Notes: generated from the letters alone by a model not told the origin. Shown: positions 48,147 to 59,622, counted from the stretch's first letter. The stretch: 64,000 nt of DNA from Aeromonas sp. RU39B (GCF_900156095.1 NZ_FTMJ01000013.1:1-64000); one strand, 5' to 3'. Program-made: numbers and translations.

Positions 48147-50072
48147 ATGGGTAAAATCATCGGTATTGACCTGGGTACTACCAACTCTTGCGTAGCCATC
48201 CTTGATGGTGACCACGCTCGCGTGATCGAGAACGCCGAGGGTGACCGTACTACTCCGTCCATCATTGCCTATGCCGATGACGGCGAAATCCTGGTCGGTC
48301 AACCGGCCAAGCGTCAGGCAGTGACCAACCCGAAGAACACTCTGTTCGCCATCAAGCGTCTGATCGGCCGTCGTTTCGAAGACGACGAAGTGCAGCGTGA
48401 CATCAAGATCATGCCGTACACCATCGCCAAGGCTGACAACGGTGATGCCTGGGTTGAGGTGAAGGGCAAGAAGATGGCCCCGCCGCAAATCTCTGCCGAA
48501 GTGCTGAAAAAAATGAAGAAGACCGCCGAAGATTTCCTCGGCGAGCCGGTCACCGAAGCGGTAATTACCGTTCCGGCCTACTTTAACGATGCGCAGCGTC
48601 AAGCCACCAAAGATGCCGGCCGTATCGCCGGTCTGGAAGTAAAGCGCATCATCAACGAACCGACTGCCGCCGCGTTTGCTTACGGCGTCAACAAGGTCAA
48701 GGGCGAGCGCAAGGTCGCTGTCTATGACTTGGGCGGTGGTACTTTCGATATCTCCATCATCGAAATTGATGAAGTGGAAGGCGAAACCACTTTCGAAGTG
48801 CTGGCGACCAACGGTGATACCCACCTCGGTGGTGAAGACTTCGACAACCGCCTGATCAACTATCTGGTTGACGAGTTCAAACGTGAGCAAGGTATCGACC
48901 TGCGTAACGACCAACTGGCGCTGCAACGTCTGAAAGATGCCGCTGAGAAGGCCAAAATTGAGCTCTCCTCTGCCCAGCAGACCGACGTTAACCTGCCGTA
49001 CATTACTGCCGATGCGACCGGTCCCAAGCACATGAACATCAAGGTAACCCGCGCCAAGCTGGAAGCCCTGGTGGAAGACATGGTGAAGAACTCCCTCGAC
49101 CCGGTGCGTGTGGCACTGAAGGATGCGGGCCTGTCTGTGGGCGAAATCGACGACGTGATTCTGGTCGGCGGTCAAACCCGTATGCCGATGGTGCAAAAGA
49201 CCGTGGCCGAGTTCTTTGGCAAAGAGCCGCGTAAAGACGTTAACCCGGACGAAGCCGTGGCCATGGGTGCTGCCATCCAGGGCGCCGTTCTCTCCGGTGA
49301 AAAGACCGACGTACTGCTGCTCGACGTGACCCCGCTGTCTCTGGGTATCGAGACCATGGGTGGCGTAATGACGGCCCTGATTGAGAAGAACACCACCATC
49401 CCGACCAAGAAGTCGCAGGTGTTCTCTACCGCTGAAGACAACCAGTCTGCCGTGACCATTCACGTGCTGCAGGGTGAGCGCAAGCGTGCCGGTGACAACA
49501 AGTCCCTCGGCCAGTTCAACCTGGAAGGCATCCGCCCGGCGCCGCGTGGTCTGCCGCAGGTTGAAGTGACCTTCGACATCGATGCCAACGGTATCCTGCA
49601 CGTGTCCGCCAAGGACAAGGAGACCAACAAGGAGCAGAAGATCACCATCCAGGCTTCCTCCGGTCTGTCTGATGCCGAAATCGAGCGCATGGTTCGCGAA
49701 GCTGAAGCCAACGCGGCCGAGGACAAGAAGTTTGAAGAGCTGATCCAGACCCGTAACCAGGCTGATGGTCTGGTGCACTCGGTACGCAAGCAGATCACCG
49801 AAGCCGGTGACGCGCTGCCGGCCGACGAGAAGAGCAAGCTTGAAACTGCTCTTTCCGAGCTGGAAACCGCCATCAAGGGTGATGACAAGGCTGCTATCGA
49901 AGCCAAGCAGCAAGCGCTGCTGGAAGCGTCCCAGAAGCTGATGGAAATTGCCCAGCAACAGGCTCAGGCACAAGGTGCCCAGGCCGGTGCCGGTCAGCAA
50001 CAATCTTCCGCCAAGGCCGATGATGACGTGGTCGACGCCGAGTTCGAAGAAGTGAAGGACGACAAGAAGTAA
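48147..50072 (+). CDS. dnaK: molecular chaperone DnaK (Hsp70)
   Basis: 641 residues from ATG 48147 (GGAG upstream). [20 protein letters not shown] is the phosphate-1 loop; [20 protein letters not shown] and [20 protein letters not shown] complete the actin-like ATPase. The substrate-binding domain begins after [14 protein letters not shown], and the lid ends in [15 protein letters not shown], the conserved C-terminal motif. Central chaperone working with GrpE and DnaJ encoded beside it. Codon bias is strong, as for a highly expressed gene. Confidence 0.99.
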   Translation: MGKIIGIDLGTTNSCVAILDGDHARVIENAEGDRTTPSIIAYADDGEILVGQPAKRQAVTNPKNTLFAIKRLIGRRFEDDEVQRDIKIMPYTIAKADNGDAWVEVKGKKMAPPQISAEVLKKMKKTAEDFLGEPVTEAVITVPAYFNDAQRQATKDAGRIAGLEVKRIINEPTAAAFAYGVNKVKGERKVAVYDLGGGTFDISIIEIDEVEGETTFEVLATNGDTHLGGEDFDNRLINYLVDEFKREQGIDLRNDQLALQRLKDAAEKAKIELSSAQQTDVNLPYITADATGPKHMNIKVTRAKLEALVEDMVKNSLDPVRVALKDAGLSVGEIDDVILVGGQTRMPMVQKTVAEFFGKEPRKDVNPDEAVAMGAAIQGAVLSGEKTDVLLLDVTPLSLGIETMGGVMTALIEKNTTIPTKKSQVFSTAEDNQSAVTIHVLQGERKRAGDNKSLGQFNLEGIRPAPRGLPQVEVTFDIDANGILHVSAKDKETNKEQKITIQASSGLSDAEIERMVREAEANAAEDKKFEELIQTRNQADGLVHSVRKQITEAGDALPADEKSKLETALSELETAIKGDDKAAIEAKQQALLEASQKLMEIAQQQAQAQGAQAGAGQQQSSAKADDDVVDAEFEEVKDDKK

Positions 50073-50137
50073 TTGTCTCGGCGGGCTGCACAGGCGGCCC
50101 GCAGGGTGCGCCCTGAGTGCACAGTCCATGAATTCAC

Positions 50138-50159
50138 GGGCGTTGGGAGACCAACGCCC
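50138..50159 (+). other. dnaK-dnaJ intergenic hairpin without U-tract
   Basis: GGGCGTTGG-GAGA-CCAACGCCC, a perfect 9-bp stem with a GNRA-type tetraloop, followed by GTCTGCG. Without a U-run it is unlikely to terminate strongly; it may stabilise the dnaK end or act as a processing or attenuation site that lowers dnaJ expression. Confidence 0.65.
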
Positions 50160-50182
50160 GTCTGCGTAACAACAGGATGAGT

Positions 50183-51319
50183 ATGTCGAAGCGCGATTAT
50201 TACGAAGTGCTGGGAGTGGCCAAGGGCGCCGACGAGCGCGAAATCAAGAAGGCCTACAAGCGCCTGGCCATGAAGTACCACCCGGACCGCAACCAGGGTG
50301 ACGCCTCTGCCGAAGAGAAGTTCAAGGAGGTCAAGGAGGCCTACGAGATCCTGACCGACGCTGAGAAACGTGCCCGTTATGACCAGTTTGGCCACGCCGG
50401 GGTTGATCCCAACATGGGTGGCGGCCAGGGTGGCTTTGGTGGCGGTGCCGATTTCGGCGACATCTTCGGTGACGTGTTTGGTGACATCTTCGGCGGTGGT
50501 CGTGGTGGTCGCCGTGGACCGGCCCGTGGCTCTGATCTGCGTTACAACATGGAGCTGACGCTGGAAGAGGCGGTGCGCGGTGTCTCCAAAGAGATCAAGA
50601 TCCCGACCCACGTTCACTGCGAGCAGTGCAACGGCACCGGCGCCAAGAGCAGTGCCGATGTGAAGACCTGTCCCACCTGCCACGGCTCTGGCCAGGTGCA
50701 GATGCGTCAAGGCTTCTTCGCGGTGCAGCAGCCCTGCCCGCACTGTCACGGTCGCGGCAAGATCATCGCCATTCCGTGCAGCAAGTGTCATGGTGAAGGT
50801 CGCTACCAGCGTAGCAAGACCCTGTCGGTCAAGATCCCTGCCGGGGTGGACACGGGCGATCGCATCCGTCTCTCCGGTGAAGGGGAAGCGGGTGATGCCG
50901 GTGCTCCGAGCGGTGATCTGTACGTTCAGGTGCATGTCCGCGAGCACGAGATTTTCGTACGTGATGGCAACAACCTCTACTGCGAAGTGCCGATCAGCTT
51001 TACCGCTGCGGCGCTCGGTGGCGAGATTGAAGTGCCGACCCTCGATGGTCGCGTCAAGCTCAAGATCACCGCCGAGACCCAAACCGGCAAGCTCTATCGC
51101 ATGCGTGGCAAGGGTGTGAAGTCGGTACGCTCCGGCCAAGTGGGCGATCTGATGTGCAAGGTGGTGGTCGAGACCCCGGTCAACCTCACCGAAGAGCAAA
51201 AGGATCTGCTGCGTCAGCTCGATGAGTCATTTAGCGGTGCAGCTGCCAAGACTCATAAGCCCAAATCGGAAGGCTTCTTCGAAGGGGTTAAACGCTTCTT
51301 CGATGATCTGACCAGCTAA
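50183..51319 (+). CDS. dnaJ: chaperone DnaJ (Hsp40)
   Basis: 378 residues from ATG 50183, preferred over 50177 because AGGA is 5-9 nt upstream. The J domain has [20 protein letters not shown] and the HPD motif in KYHPDRN. A Gly/Phe-rich linker follows, then four CxxCxGxG zinc repeats ([32 protein letters not shown]) and the two beta-barrel client-binding domains. It delivers substrates to DnaK. Confidence 0.98.
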   Translation: MSKRDYYEVLGVAKGADEREIKKAYKRLAMKYHPDRNQGDASAEEKFKEVKEAYEILTDAEKRARYDQFGHAGVDPNMGGGQGGFGGGADFGDIFGDVFGDIFGGGRGGRRGPARGSDLRYNMELTLEEAVRGVSKEIKIPTHVHCEQCNGTGAKSSADVKTCPTCHGSGQVQMRQGFFAVQQPCPHCHGRGKIIAIPCSKCHGEGRYQRSKTLSVKIPAGVDTGDRIRLSGEGEAGDAGAPSGDLYVQVHVREHEIFVRDGNNLYCEVPISFTAAALGGEIEVPTLDGRVKLKITAETQTGKLYRMRGKGVKSVRSGQVGDLMCKVVVETPVNLTEEQKDLLRQLDESFSGAAAKTHKPKSEGFFEGVKRFFDDLTS

Positions 51320-51344
51320 CCGCTCCTGTGATTGCATCCCGAAA

Positions 51345-51365
51345 GCCGGCCTTGTGCCGGCTTTT
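51345..51365 (+). terminator. dnaJ terminator
   Basis: GCCGGC-CTTGT-GCCGGC followed by TTTTC, 25 nt after the stop. Confidence 0.82.
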
Positions 51366-51486
51366 CTTTATCTGATAAACGCCGAAATGGAGAAGGTTTG
51401 ACACTCTGTTTAGCGGGGTTTAGCAAACCTCCTCGCCTGAGTCTGGCGATCCTGATCACACCTTTTTATCAACATCCGTGGCGAGA

Positions 51487-51502
51487 TGTTGAGCAGATCA
51501 CA
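51487..51502. promoter_or_regulatory. CRP-binding site candidate upstream of scrY
   Basis: TGTTG-AGCAGA-TCACA matches TGTGA-N6-TCACA with one mismatch. It is centred about 70 nt upstream of the expected scrY transcription start, as in class I activation by cAMP-CRP. Catabolite control is expected for a sugar PTS regulon. Confidence 0.6.
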
Positions 51503-51508
51503 CTTCAA

Positions 51509-51522
51509 CTAAAACGATTTAG
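51509..51522. promoter_or_regulatory. scr operator O1 (distal)
   Basis: CTAAA-ACGA-TTTAG, centred 31 bp upstream of the operator at 51536. A weaker half-site with TTTAGCGGGGTTTAGCAAA lies near 51409-51427. Confidence 0.65.
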
Positions 51523-51530
51523 CAAGCGTA

Positions 51531-53085
<1,555 letters not shown>

Positions 53086-53130
53086 TTTGTTAGACCGATC
53101 ACATAAATGGTGGAGGATGGCGTCGATCTA

Positions 53131-53160
53131 TTGTTCAGCTAAAACGGTTCAGCTGATAAT
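53131..53160 (+). promoter_or_regulatory. scrK promoter with overlapping operator O3
   Basis: TTGTTC (53131-53136), 18 bp, GATAAT (53155-53160). CAGCTAAAACGGTTCAGCTG at 53136-53155 is a near-perfect palindrome matching the scrY operator, so scrKABR can be expressed from a second ScrR-controlled promoter. Confidence 0.72.
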
Positions 53161-53195
53161 GCACGCCATCATTTTGCATCCCGGGAGTAGGTGAG

Positions 53196-54116
53196 ATGCG
53201 GCGAGTTTGGGTATTGGGTGATGCGGTAGTGGATCTGCTACCAGAGGGTGAAGGGCGTTACTTGCGCTGTCCGGGCGGGGCGCCGGCCAACGTGGCCGTT
53301 GGCGTGGCCCGTTTGGGAGGGAATGCCGGATTCATCGGGCGGGTAGGGGACGATCCGTTTGGCCGCTTCATGGCCGCCACGCTGGCAAGCGAGGGCGTCG
53401 ATGTTGGCCACCTGACGCTGGACCCAGCCAGCCGCACCTCGACCGTGCTGGTGGATTTGGACGAGGCAGGGGAGCGCAGCTTCACCTTCATGGTGCGTCC
53501 AAGCGCTGATCAACGCCTCGAGCCCGCTGACTTGCCTGAGTTCGTCAGCGGACAGTGGCTGCTGACCTGCTCGATAGCATTAGCTAGCGAACCGGTGCGC
53601 AGCAGTGCCTGGCAAGCAATGCGGGCCATTCAGGCTGCCGGTGGCCGAGTCTGCTTCGATCCTAACCTGCGCCCGGAGGTGTGGCCGAACCCAGCCGAGA
53701 TGCGGCCCCAGGTCAGTGACGCTGTGCGCCATGCCGATGTGGTCAAGCTCTCGGCAGAAGAGCTCGCGTGGCTCACCGGCCAAGAAAAACTGACCGACGG
53801 CTTGGCGGCGCTGGAAGGGCCCAATCTGGTGCTGATCACCCTTGGTAAAGAGGGCGTCCTGGCCCGGCTGGGTCAGGAGTGCCTGCGCTGGCAAGGGCCG
53901 GTGGTCACGCCGGTTGATACCACCGGCGCCGGGGACGCCTTTGTTGCCGGCCTGCTGGCTGGGCTCAGTGAACGGGCCGATTGGCCGACGTTTGCTGAGC
54001 TGCCCACCCTGCTCGCGCAGGCGCATGGCTGCGGGGCGTTGGCCACCACGGCCAAAGGGGCCATGACGGCGCTGCCCGATGCCGCGGCACTGGCCGCTTT
54101 CCTCCACCGGGGATAA
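53196..54116 (+). CDS. scrK: fructokinase ScrK (PfkB family)
   Basis: 306 residues. RVWVLGDAVVDLLPEGEGRY, then GGAPANVAVGVARLGGNAGF and IGRVGDDPFGRFMA are the PfkB N-terminal signature. The second signature is DTTGAGDAFVAGLLAGLSE with the catalytic Asp in GAGD. It phosphorylates the fructose released by ScrB to fructose-6-phosphate. AGTAGGTG precedes the ATG. Confidence 0.95.
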   Translation: MRRVWVLGDAVVDLLPEGEGRYLRCPGGAPANVAVGVARLGGNAGFIGRVGDDPFGRFMAATLASEGVDVGHLTLDPASRTSTVLVDLDEAGERSFTFMVRPSADQRLEPADLPEFVSGQWLLTCSIALASEPVRSSAWQAMRAIQAAGGRVCFDPNLRPEVWPNPAEMRPQVSDAVRHADVVKLSAEELAWLTGQEKLTDGLAALEGPNLVLITLGKEGVLARLGQECLRWQGPVVTPVDTTGAGDAFVAGLLAGLSERADWPTFAELPTLLAQAHGCGALATTAKGAMTALPDAAALAAFLHRG

Positions 54117-54162
54117 CACTTATTGCATAAGGCCTGCCGCTGCGGGCCAGGAGAAAACACAC

Positions 54163-55527
54163 ATGGATATCAAAGCGATTGCTCAAGGGTTGATCCCGCT
54201 GGTGGGGGGGCGCGATAACATCGTCAGCGCCGCTCACTGCGCCACCCGTCTGCGTCTGGTGTTGGCCGATGACAGCAAGGTCAATCCGGCCGCCATCGAC
54301 AAGCTCGACGGCGTGAAAGGTTGTTTTAGTAATGCCGGCCAGCTGCAGGTGATCTTTGGCACCGGTCTGGTGAACAAAGTGTATGAAGAGTTTGTTGCCC
54401 AAAGCGGTGTTGGCACCGCCAGCAAGGCCGAGCTGACCGAGTTGGCCAGTGCCAAGCTCAACGTGGCCCAGCGTCTGGCCCGCACCCTGTCCAATATCTT
54501 TGTGCCGATCATCCCGGCCATCGTGGCGTCAGGCTTGTTGATGGGGCTGCTCGGCATGGTGCGCACCTATGGCTGGGTCGATGCAGACAGCGCGCTGTTT
54601 ATCATGCTCGACATGTTCAGCTCGGCGGCCTTTATCATCCTGCCAGTGCTGATCGGTTTTACCGCGGCGCGTGAGTTTGGCGGCAACCCCTATCTGGGCG
54701 CCACCCTGGGCGGTATCTTGACCCACCCGGCGCTCACCAACGCCTGGTCGGTAGCCAGCGGTTTCAAGACCATGAGCTTTATGGGCATGGACGTGGCGAT
54801 GATCGGTTATCAGGGCACCGTGTTCCCGGTGCTGTTGGCGGTCTGGTTTATGTCTCATCTCGAGCGTCAATTGCGCAAGCGGGTGCCCGATGCGTTAGAT
54901 CTGATCGTGACCCCATTCCTGACAGTCATTATCACCGGCTTTGTGGCGCTGCTGTTTATCGGCCCAGCCGGTCGCATGCTGGGCGATGGTATCTCGTTTG
55001 GTCTGAGTGCTCTTTATAATCAGGCCGGTTGGCTGGCGGGGCTGGTGTTTGGCGGTACCTATTCGGCCATTGTTATCACAGGTATTCACCACAGCTTCCA
55101 TGCTATCGAAGCGGGCCTGCTGACCAATCCGCAGATTGGCGTTAACTTCCTGCTGCCGATCTGGGCCATGGCCAACGTGGCACAAGGGGGCGCCTGTATC
55201 GCTGTCTATTTCAAGACCCGCGATCCCAAGGTCAAGGCCATCACGGTGCCGGCGGCCATGTCCTGCCTGCTCGGAATCACGGAAGCGGCCATCTTTGGTG
55301 TGAACCTGCGCTTTATGAAGCCGTTTCTCGCCGGCCTGTTTGGTGGTGCGCTTGGCGGCGCTTATGTCGTGGCGGCCAAGGTGGGGATGACAGCGGTAGG
55401 GCTGACCGGGATCCCGGGCATGGCGATCGTGCAGCCGCAGAGCCTCATCCACTACATCATCGGTATGGTGATCGCGTTTGGTTCGGCCTTCGCGGCCTCC
55501 TGGCTGCTCAAGTACAAGGTAGAGTGA
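54163..55527 (+). CDS. scrA: sucrose-specific PTS enzyme IIBC (ScrA)
   Basis: 454 residues from ATG 54163 (CCAGGAG upstream). The IIB domain (residues 1-90) has the phosphorylated Cys26 in SAAHCATRLRLVLAD. The IIC domain has about ten membrane helices (FVPIIPAIVASGLLMGLLGM, GFTAAREFGGNPYLGATLGG, ITGIHHSFHAIEAGL). No IIA domain is present, so phosphate should come from the glucose-type IIA (Crr) encoded elsewhere. It imports sucrose as sucrose-6-phosphate. Confidence 0.95.
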   Translation: MDIKAIAQGLIPLVGGRDNIVSAAHCATRLRLVLADDSKVNPAAIDKLDGVKGCFSNAGQLQVIFGTGLVNKVYEEFVAQSGVGTASKAELTELASAKLNVAQRLARTLSNIFVPIIPAIVASGLLMGLLGMVRTYGWVDADSALFIMLDMFSSAAFIILPVLIGFTAAREFGGNPYLGATLGGILTHPALTNAWSVASGFKTMSFMGMDVAMIGYQGTVFPVLLAVWFMSHLERQLRKRVPDALDLIVTPFLTVIITGFVALLFIGPAGRMLGDGISFGLSALYNQAGWLAGLVFGGTYSAIVITGIHHSFHAIEAGLLTNPQIGVNFLLPIWAMANVAQGGACIAVYFKTRDPKVKAITVPAAMSCLLGITEAAIFGVNLRFMKPFLAGLFGGALGGAYVVAAKVGMTAVGLTGIPGMAIVQPQSLIHYIIGMVIAFGSAFAASWLLKYKVE

Positions 55528-56933
55528 TGAGCGAGAGCGATTTTCTCAAACAGGTTGTCCGGTCAGTGCTGGCCGGACAGCTCAAGGCAGCGGCCGATCC
55601 TCATCGGCCCGCTTGGCATTTGGCAGCCCCGGTGGGGCTGCTTAACGATCCCAACGGTTTTATCGAACACGGCGGGCGCTACCATCTGTTCTACCAGTGG
55701 AACCCGTTGGGCTGCGCGCACCGGCACAAAAGCTGGGGCCATGTCAGCTCGACCGATCTGCTGCACTGGCAACACGAGCTGCCGGCGCTGCTGCCCATTG
55801 AAGAGTATGAAGTGAGCGGCTGTTATTCGGGCTCGGCGGTGAGTGATGCCCAGGGCCGGCTCACGCTGATCTATACCGGTAATGTCAAATACCCCGACGG
55901 CTCGCGCACCGCCTATCAGTGTCTGGCCCGTGAAGATGAGCTAGGCGGATTTAGCAAACTGGGCCCGGTGCTCGGCCTGCCTGAAGGCTACAGCGGTCAT
56001 GTGCGCGACCCCAAAGTCTGGCACGACGGCTCCCAATGGTTGATGGTGCTCGGCGCCCGCACCCTGGACTCTCAGGGAGAGGTGCTGCTCTATCGCTCCG
56101 ATAACCTGCATGAGTGGCACGCCATCGGCCCGATTGCAGGCAGTCGGCGCGGCGGGCTCGGCGAGTTTGGCTACATGTGGGAGTGCCCGGATCTCTTCCC
56201 GCTCGGCGACCAGCATGTGCTCATCAGCTGCCCGCAGGGGATTGCGCCCGAGGGCGATAACTATCTCAACATCTACCAGTGCGGCTGGCTGGCGGGCAAC
56301 TTCGATGGCAAGCAGTTTGACCACGGGGCATTTCACGAGCTCGACCGCGGCTTTGAGTTTTACGCGCCGCAGACCACCTGTGACAGCCGGGGACGGCGTC
56401 TGCTGTTTGGCTGGCTGGGGCTGCCGGAAGAGAACGAGATGAGCCAGCCAACGATGGAGTATGGCTGGCTTCACCAGATGACCTGTCCGCGCGAGCTCTA
56501 TTGGCAAGGAGAGTGGTTGTGCCAAAAGCCGGTCGATGAGCTGCATAGCCTCAAAGGCGAGGCGACCGGCTATCAGGGCGCGGTGCTCGGGGCGCCTGCG
56601 TTGGCGCTGGGCTCGGCTTGGCTCGAACTGACACCAACGGGCCAAGGCATGCTGGCACTGGGGGATAGTTTGCGTCTGCACTGGCAACCGGGTCAGGTGG
56701 CGCTGGAGCGGCGCAACTGGGAGAGCGGTGAGTGGCAGTGGCGCAAGGCGCCCTGGCAAGGGGGCCGCATCATCTTGCTGCTCGATCACTCCAGCATCGA
56801 GTGCTTTGTCGATGAGGGGCGCGCTGTGCTGTCGGCCCGTTACTTCCCGAGCGCAGAGCCGGTGGCCGTGTGGCAGGGTGACGGGGAAATTGACCTGACA
56901 CACTGGCCGCTTGGCGCGAGCCTAGTACAATAG
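55527..56933 (+). CDS. scrB: sucrose-6-phosphate hydrolase (GH32)
   Basis: 468 residues; ATG 55527 overlaps the scrA stop. WHLAAPVGLLNDPNGFIEHG has the nucleophile Asp41. RDPKVW (Arg160-Asp161) is the transition-state stabiliser and WECPDLF (Glu219) the acid/base. The C-terminal beta-sandwich module is complete. It splits sucrose-6-phosphate to glucose-6-phosphate and fructose, which ScrK then uses. Confidence 0.96.
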   Translation: MSESDFLKQVVRSVLAGQLKAAADPHRPAWHLAAPVGLLNDPNGFIEHGGRYHLFYQWNPLGCAHRHKSWGHVSSTDLLHWQHELPALLPIEEYEVSGCYSGSAVSDAQGRLTLIYTGNVKYPDGSRTAYQCLAREDELGGFSKLGPVLGLPEGYSGHVRDPKVWHDGSQWLMVLGARTLDSQGEVLLYRSDNLHEWHAIGPIAGSRRGGLGEFGYMWECPDLFPLGDQHVLISCPQGIAPEGDNYLNIYQCGWLAGNFDGKQFDHGAFHELDRGFEFYAPQTTCDSRGRRLLFGWLGLPEENEMSQPTMEYGWLHQMTCPRELYWQGEWLCQKPVDELHSLKGEATGYQGAVLGAPALALGSAWLELTPTGQGMLALGDSLRLHWQPGQVALERRNWESGEWQWRKAPWQGGRIILLLDHSSIECFVDEGRAVLSARYFPSAEPVAVWQGDGEIDLTHWPLGASLVQ

Positions 56934-56962
56934 TCCGGTTATCCATAGAGCCGGACCGCCAG

Positions 56963-57982
56963 GTGGAGAAGAAAAAACGCATTACCATCGCCCGGATTGC
57001 CGAGCTGGCAGGAGTCTCCAAGGCGACTGCCAGCCTGGTGCTCAACGGGCGCAGCGCCGAATATCGTATTGCTGACGAGACCTGCCGCCGCATTCAGGAG
57101 GTCGCCAATGCCTATCACTATCAGCCCAGCATTCATGCCAGGGCGCTGCGTGAGACCCGTAGTTACACCTGGGGGCTGGTGATCCCGGATTTGACCAACT
57201 TCGGCTTTGCCCAGATTTCGCGCCATCTCGAGGCGCACTGCCGCGAGGCCGGTATCCAGCTTTTGATCGCCTGCTCGGAAGATGATCCCACCATCGAGCA
57301 GCAGGTGGTGGACTCTCTTATCAGCCGGCAGGTCGATGGCTTGATTGTCGCTTCCAGCACCCACAATGATGAGATCTACTGCCGCATTCACGACCAGCTG
57401 CCAGTGGTGCAGCTGGACCGTCATATCGGTGAGTCGCATCTGCCGATGGTGATCTCCGATGCCTGTAAGGTGACGGCCGAGCTGGTACAGGCGATGGCCG
57501 CCGAGCATGGAAACCGCATCTATTACTTTGGTGGTTTGCTCGATCTCTCCCCGAGTCGCCACCGTCTGGCTGGCTATGAGCTGGGGCTGCATCGGGCCGG
57601 ATTTGAAGCCGAAACTCGCTATGTGCGTCATCGCGACTATCAGCCGCGCTCCGGTTATCAGCTGATGAGTGAGCTGGTGGACGAGCTTGGTGGCGAGCTG
57701 CCAGAAGCGCTGTTTACCGCCTCATTTACCTTGCTCGAAGGGGTGCTGCGCTACTTGAACGAACATGGCAGGATGGACACGCCCATGCGGCTGTGCACCT
57801 TTGATGATCACTATCTGCTCGACTGCGTTCCACTGCGTATCGACTCGATTGCCCAAGATTGCGAGGCGCTGGCCAACCATGCGTTTAGCCTGATGGAGCA
57901 ACTGGTGCGCGGGCGCACCCCTGACAACATCGCGCTGGTGCTGCCACCTGCCATTCACTGGCGAACCCGTAAGCACGCCTGA
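56963..57982 (+). CDS. scrR: sucrose operon repressor ScrR (LacI family)
   Basis: 339 residues from GTG 56963; no better start is seen and the ribosome site is weak. RITIARIAELAGVSKATASL followed by VLNGRSAEYRI is the LacI helix-turn-helix and hinge. The periplasmic-binding-protein-like core has YTWGLVIPDLTNFGFAQISR and IDSIAQDCEALANHAFSLME. It should bind the CGG-centred palindromes at scrY and scrK and release them with a fructose-type inducer. Last gene of the operon. Confidence 0.92.
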   Translation: MEKKKRITIARIAELAGVSKATASLVLNGRSAEYRIADETCRRIQEVANAYHYQPSIHARALRETRSYTWGLVIPDLTNFGFAQISRHLEAHCREAGIQLLIACSEDDPTIEQQVVDSLISRQVDGLIVASSTHNDEIYCRIHDQLPVVQLDRHIGESHLPMVISDACKVTAELVQAMAAEHGNRIYYFGGLLDLSPSRHRLAGYELGLHRAGFEAETRYVRHRDYQPRSGYQLMSELVDELGGELPEALFTASFTLLEGVLRYLNEHGRMDTPMRLCTFDDHYLLDCVPLRIDSIAQDCEALANHAFSLMEQLVRGRTPDNIALVLPPAIHWRTRKHA

Positions 57983-58007
57983 CTACTAGCTCACACCGCA
58001 TCGAAAT

Positions 58008-58035
58008 AGGTGACCCGGCCTTGGACGGGTCACCT
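58008..58035. terminator. bidirectional terminator scrR / sqr
   Basis: AGGTGACCCG-8 nt-CGGGTCACCT, a perfect 10-bp stem between convergent genes. The T-run is weak on both sides. Confidence 0.65.
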
Positions 58036-58043
58036 AGCTGTGT

Positions 58044-59315
58044 TTACTCAATTTTGTCTATACCCAGATATTTGAGCATCAGTTTTTCGTAGAGGGGTTC
58101 GGTATCGCCGACTTGCATCTTGTGCAAGAAGTATTTTTCAAAGGCTATCTTGGCTAGGTGCACCCATTTTCCTTTTTTGAACCAAGCTACGTTGCGCGGC
58201 GGGATCTGTGGCATAGCGACAAAGGCTGCGCCAGTGTCTCCCATATCAGCAAGACAAATGGCATTCCATACCGCTTTGCAGGTGGGGGGGGTACCATTAA
58301 TTTCGGCCTTGATGTTGTGACTGAGGGCGCGCACCATCGCTTCAATCATGTAACCGGTTTTGGGAACGCCGGTCGGGACCGGAGTCTTGTGCTGGGGAGG
58401 GATGGCAATACAGACCCCGGCGGAATAAATCTCATTAAAGACCGGGTTGCGCTGGAACTCATCCACGATGACAAACCCACGCGGGTTGACCAACCCTTCA
58501 ATACCACGCAGGGGCGCAATGCCCTTAAAGGCCGGCAGCATCATGGCATGGTGGTAAGGGAGCTGGTGGGTGCGCTTGATATTGCCATCCTCATCAAGCT
58601 CCTCGACAATCATCATCCCCTCTTTGACTCCGACGGTGCGTGCATTGCAGATCCAATGGATGTCACGCATGCGCAGTTCACTTTCCAACATCCCTTTTGA
58701 ATCACCTACACCGTTTAACCCGAGATGGCCAATGTAAGGCTCGCTGGTGACAAACGTCATGGGGATATGCTTTCTCACTTTCTTATCGCGCAGATGGCGG
58801 TCAAGGATGAAGGCATATTCGTAGGCAGGACCGAAACAGGAGGCTCCCGGCATGGCACCCACGATCACGGGCCCGGGATGTTCAATCAGCTCAGTCACAT
58901 TGTGCCGGCACTCTTCGGCATGTGAGAGGGTACAGACGCTGGTGGTGCCGCCGGCGTCGGGCCCAGCGCCAGTCACCTCCTCAAAGGCCAGTGCTGGCCC
59001 TGTGCAGAGCACCAGAAAGTCATAACGCAGGGTTTGTCCATCTGACAGGCTGATCTGCCGCTCTGTCGGTTCCAGTTTGGTCAGCGCGGCATGCACAAAT
59101 TGAATCCCCTTTTTCTTCACATAGGGCTCGATAGGGATAGAGATCTCTTTGCGTTCGCGCCACTGGACGGCAATCCAGGGATTAGAGGGGGTGAATTCGA
59201 AGTCGGGTTTGTCGTTGACCAAGATGACGTCGTGTTGTTTGCCAAGCTCGGCCTTGAGCTCGTAAGCAGCCGACATACCGCCCAGTCCTGCTCCGATGAC
59301 GATCACTGTAGCCAT
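58044..59315 (-). CDS. sulfide:quinone oxidoreductase-like flavoprotein
   Basis: 423 residues. VIVIGAGLGGMSAAYELKAE is the FAD-binding GxGxxG; FLVLCTGPALAFEEVTGAGP and MLPAFKGIAPLRGIEGLVNP, then YSAGVCIAIPP mark the SQR/FCSD fold. Cysteines in TTSVCTLSHAEECRHN, GASCFGPAYEYAF and GVCIAIPP are candidates for the redox pair. It would oxidise sulfide and pass electrons to quinone. AGGAGA upstream of ATG. Transcribed with the DUF2892 gene 30 nt upstream. Confidence 0.85.
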   Translation of the reverse strand: MATVIVIGAGLGGMSAAYELKAELGKQHDVILVNDKPDFEFTPSNPWIAVQWRERKEISIPIEPYVKKKGIQFVHAALTKLEPTERQISLSDGQTLRYDFLVLCTGPALAFEEVTGAGPDAGGTTSVCTLSHAEECRHNVTELIEHPGPVIVGAMPGASCFGPAYEYAFILDRHLRDKKVRKHIPMTFVTSEPYIGHLGLNGVGDSKGMLESELRMRDIHWICNARTVGVKEGMMIVEELDEDGNIKRTHQLPYHHAMMLPAFKGIAPLRGIEGLVNPRGFVIVDEFQRNPVFNEIYSAGVCIAIPPQHKTPVPTGVPKTGYMIEAMVRALSHNIKAEINGTPPTCKAVWNAICLADMGDTGAAFVAMPQIPPRNVAWFKKGKWVHLAKIAFEKYFLHKMQVGDTEPLYEKLMLKYLGIDKIE

Positions 59316-59345
59316 GGATGGTCTCCTGTTTGCGTGACCAGCTGT

Positions 59346-59537
59346 TTAGTCCTGAGTAAAACCGATGTGCTTTAACAGCGTCTGCGCAGGGCAGAATCCG
59401 GTGAAGGCACTTTGGATTAGATTTAATCCGACAAATGCACTCAGCCAGACAAAACCGGGATGAACCCAGTGCGTCAGTGCCAGTGAGAGCAGCACCATGC
59501 ATCCGGCCACCACCCTGACTCCGTTGTTTACAGTCAT
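59346..59537 (-). CDS. DUF2892 (YgaP-type) membrane protein
   Basis: 63 residues with two membrane helices (GVRVVAGCMVLLSLALTHWV and FVWLSAFVGLNLIQSAFTGF) followed by CPAQTLLKHIGF. This is the DUF2892 form, often fused or linked to rhodanese and SQR genes. The Cys-Pro near the C-terminus is conserved in the family. AAGGAG precedes the ATG. First gene of the leftward sulfide unit. Confidence 0.85.
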   Translation of the reverse strand: MTVNNGVRVVAGCMVLLSLALTHWVHPGFVWLSAFVGLNLIQSAFTGFCPAQTLLKHIGFTQD

Positions 59538-59559
59538 GATGATTCTCCTTTCATTAGGT

Positions 59560-59620
59560 ATTGCTAATTTATAGTTGGTTTATAAAATAGTAGTAAATAT
59601 CAGTAATCGCTAATTTATCG
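59560..59620. promoter_or_regulatory. divergent sulfide-module control region with direct repeats
   Basis: The 85-nt gap between the divergent units contains GCTAATTTAT at 59563-59572 and 59609-59618, extended as ATTGCTAATTTATAG and AATCGCTAATTTATCG, 46 bp apart. One copy faces each gene start. These are likely sites for the ArsR-family regulator. Confidence 0.65.
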
Positions 59621-59622
59621 CC

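Noticed and set aside
46266-50129. A 1,287-codon open frame on the - strand running from nadK across the antisense of grpE and dnaK
   Set aside because: Only its 3' part is nadK. The rest is the antisense of strongly biased dnaK codons, which often lacks stops; it has no protein-like domains or ribosome site.
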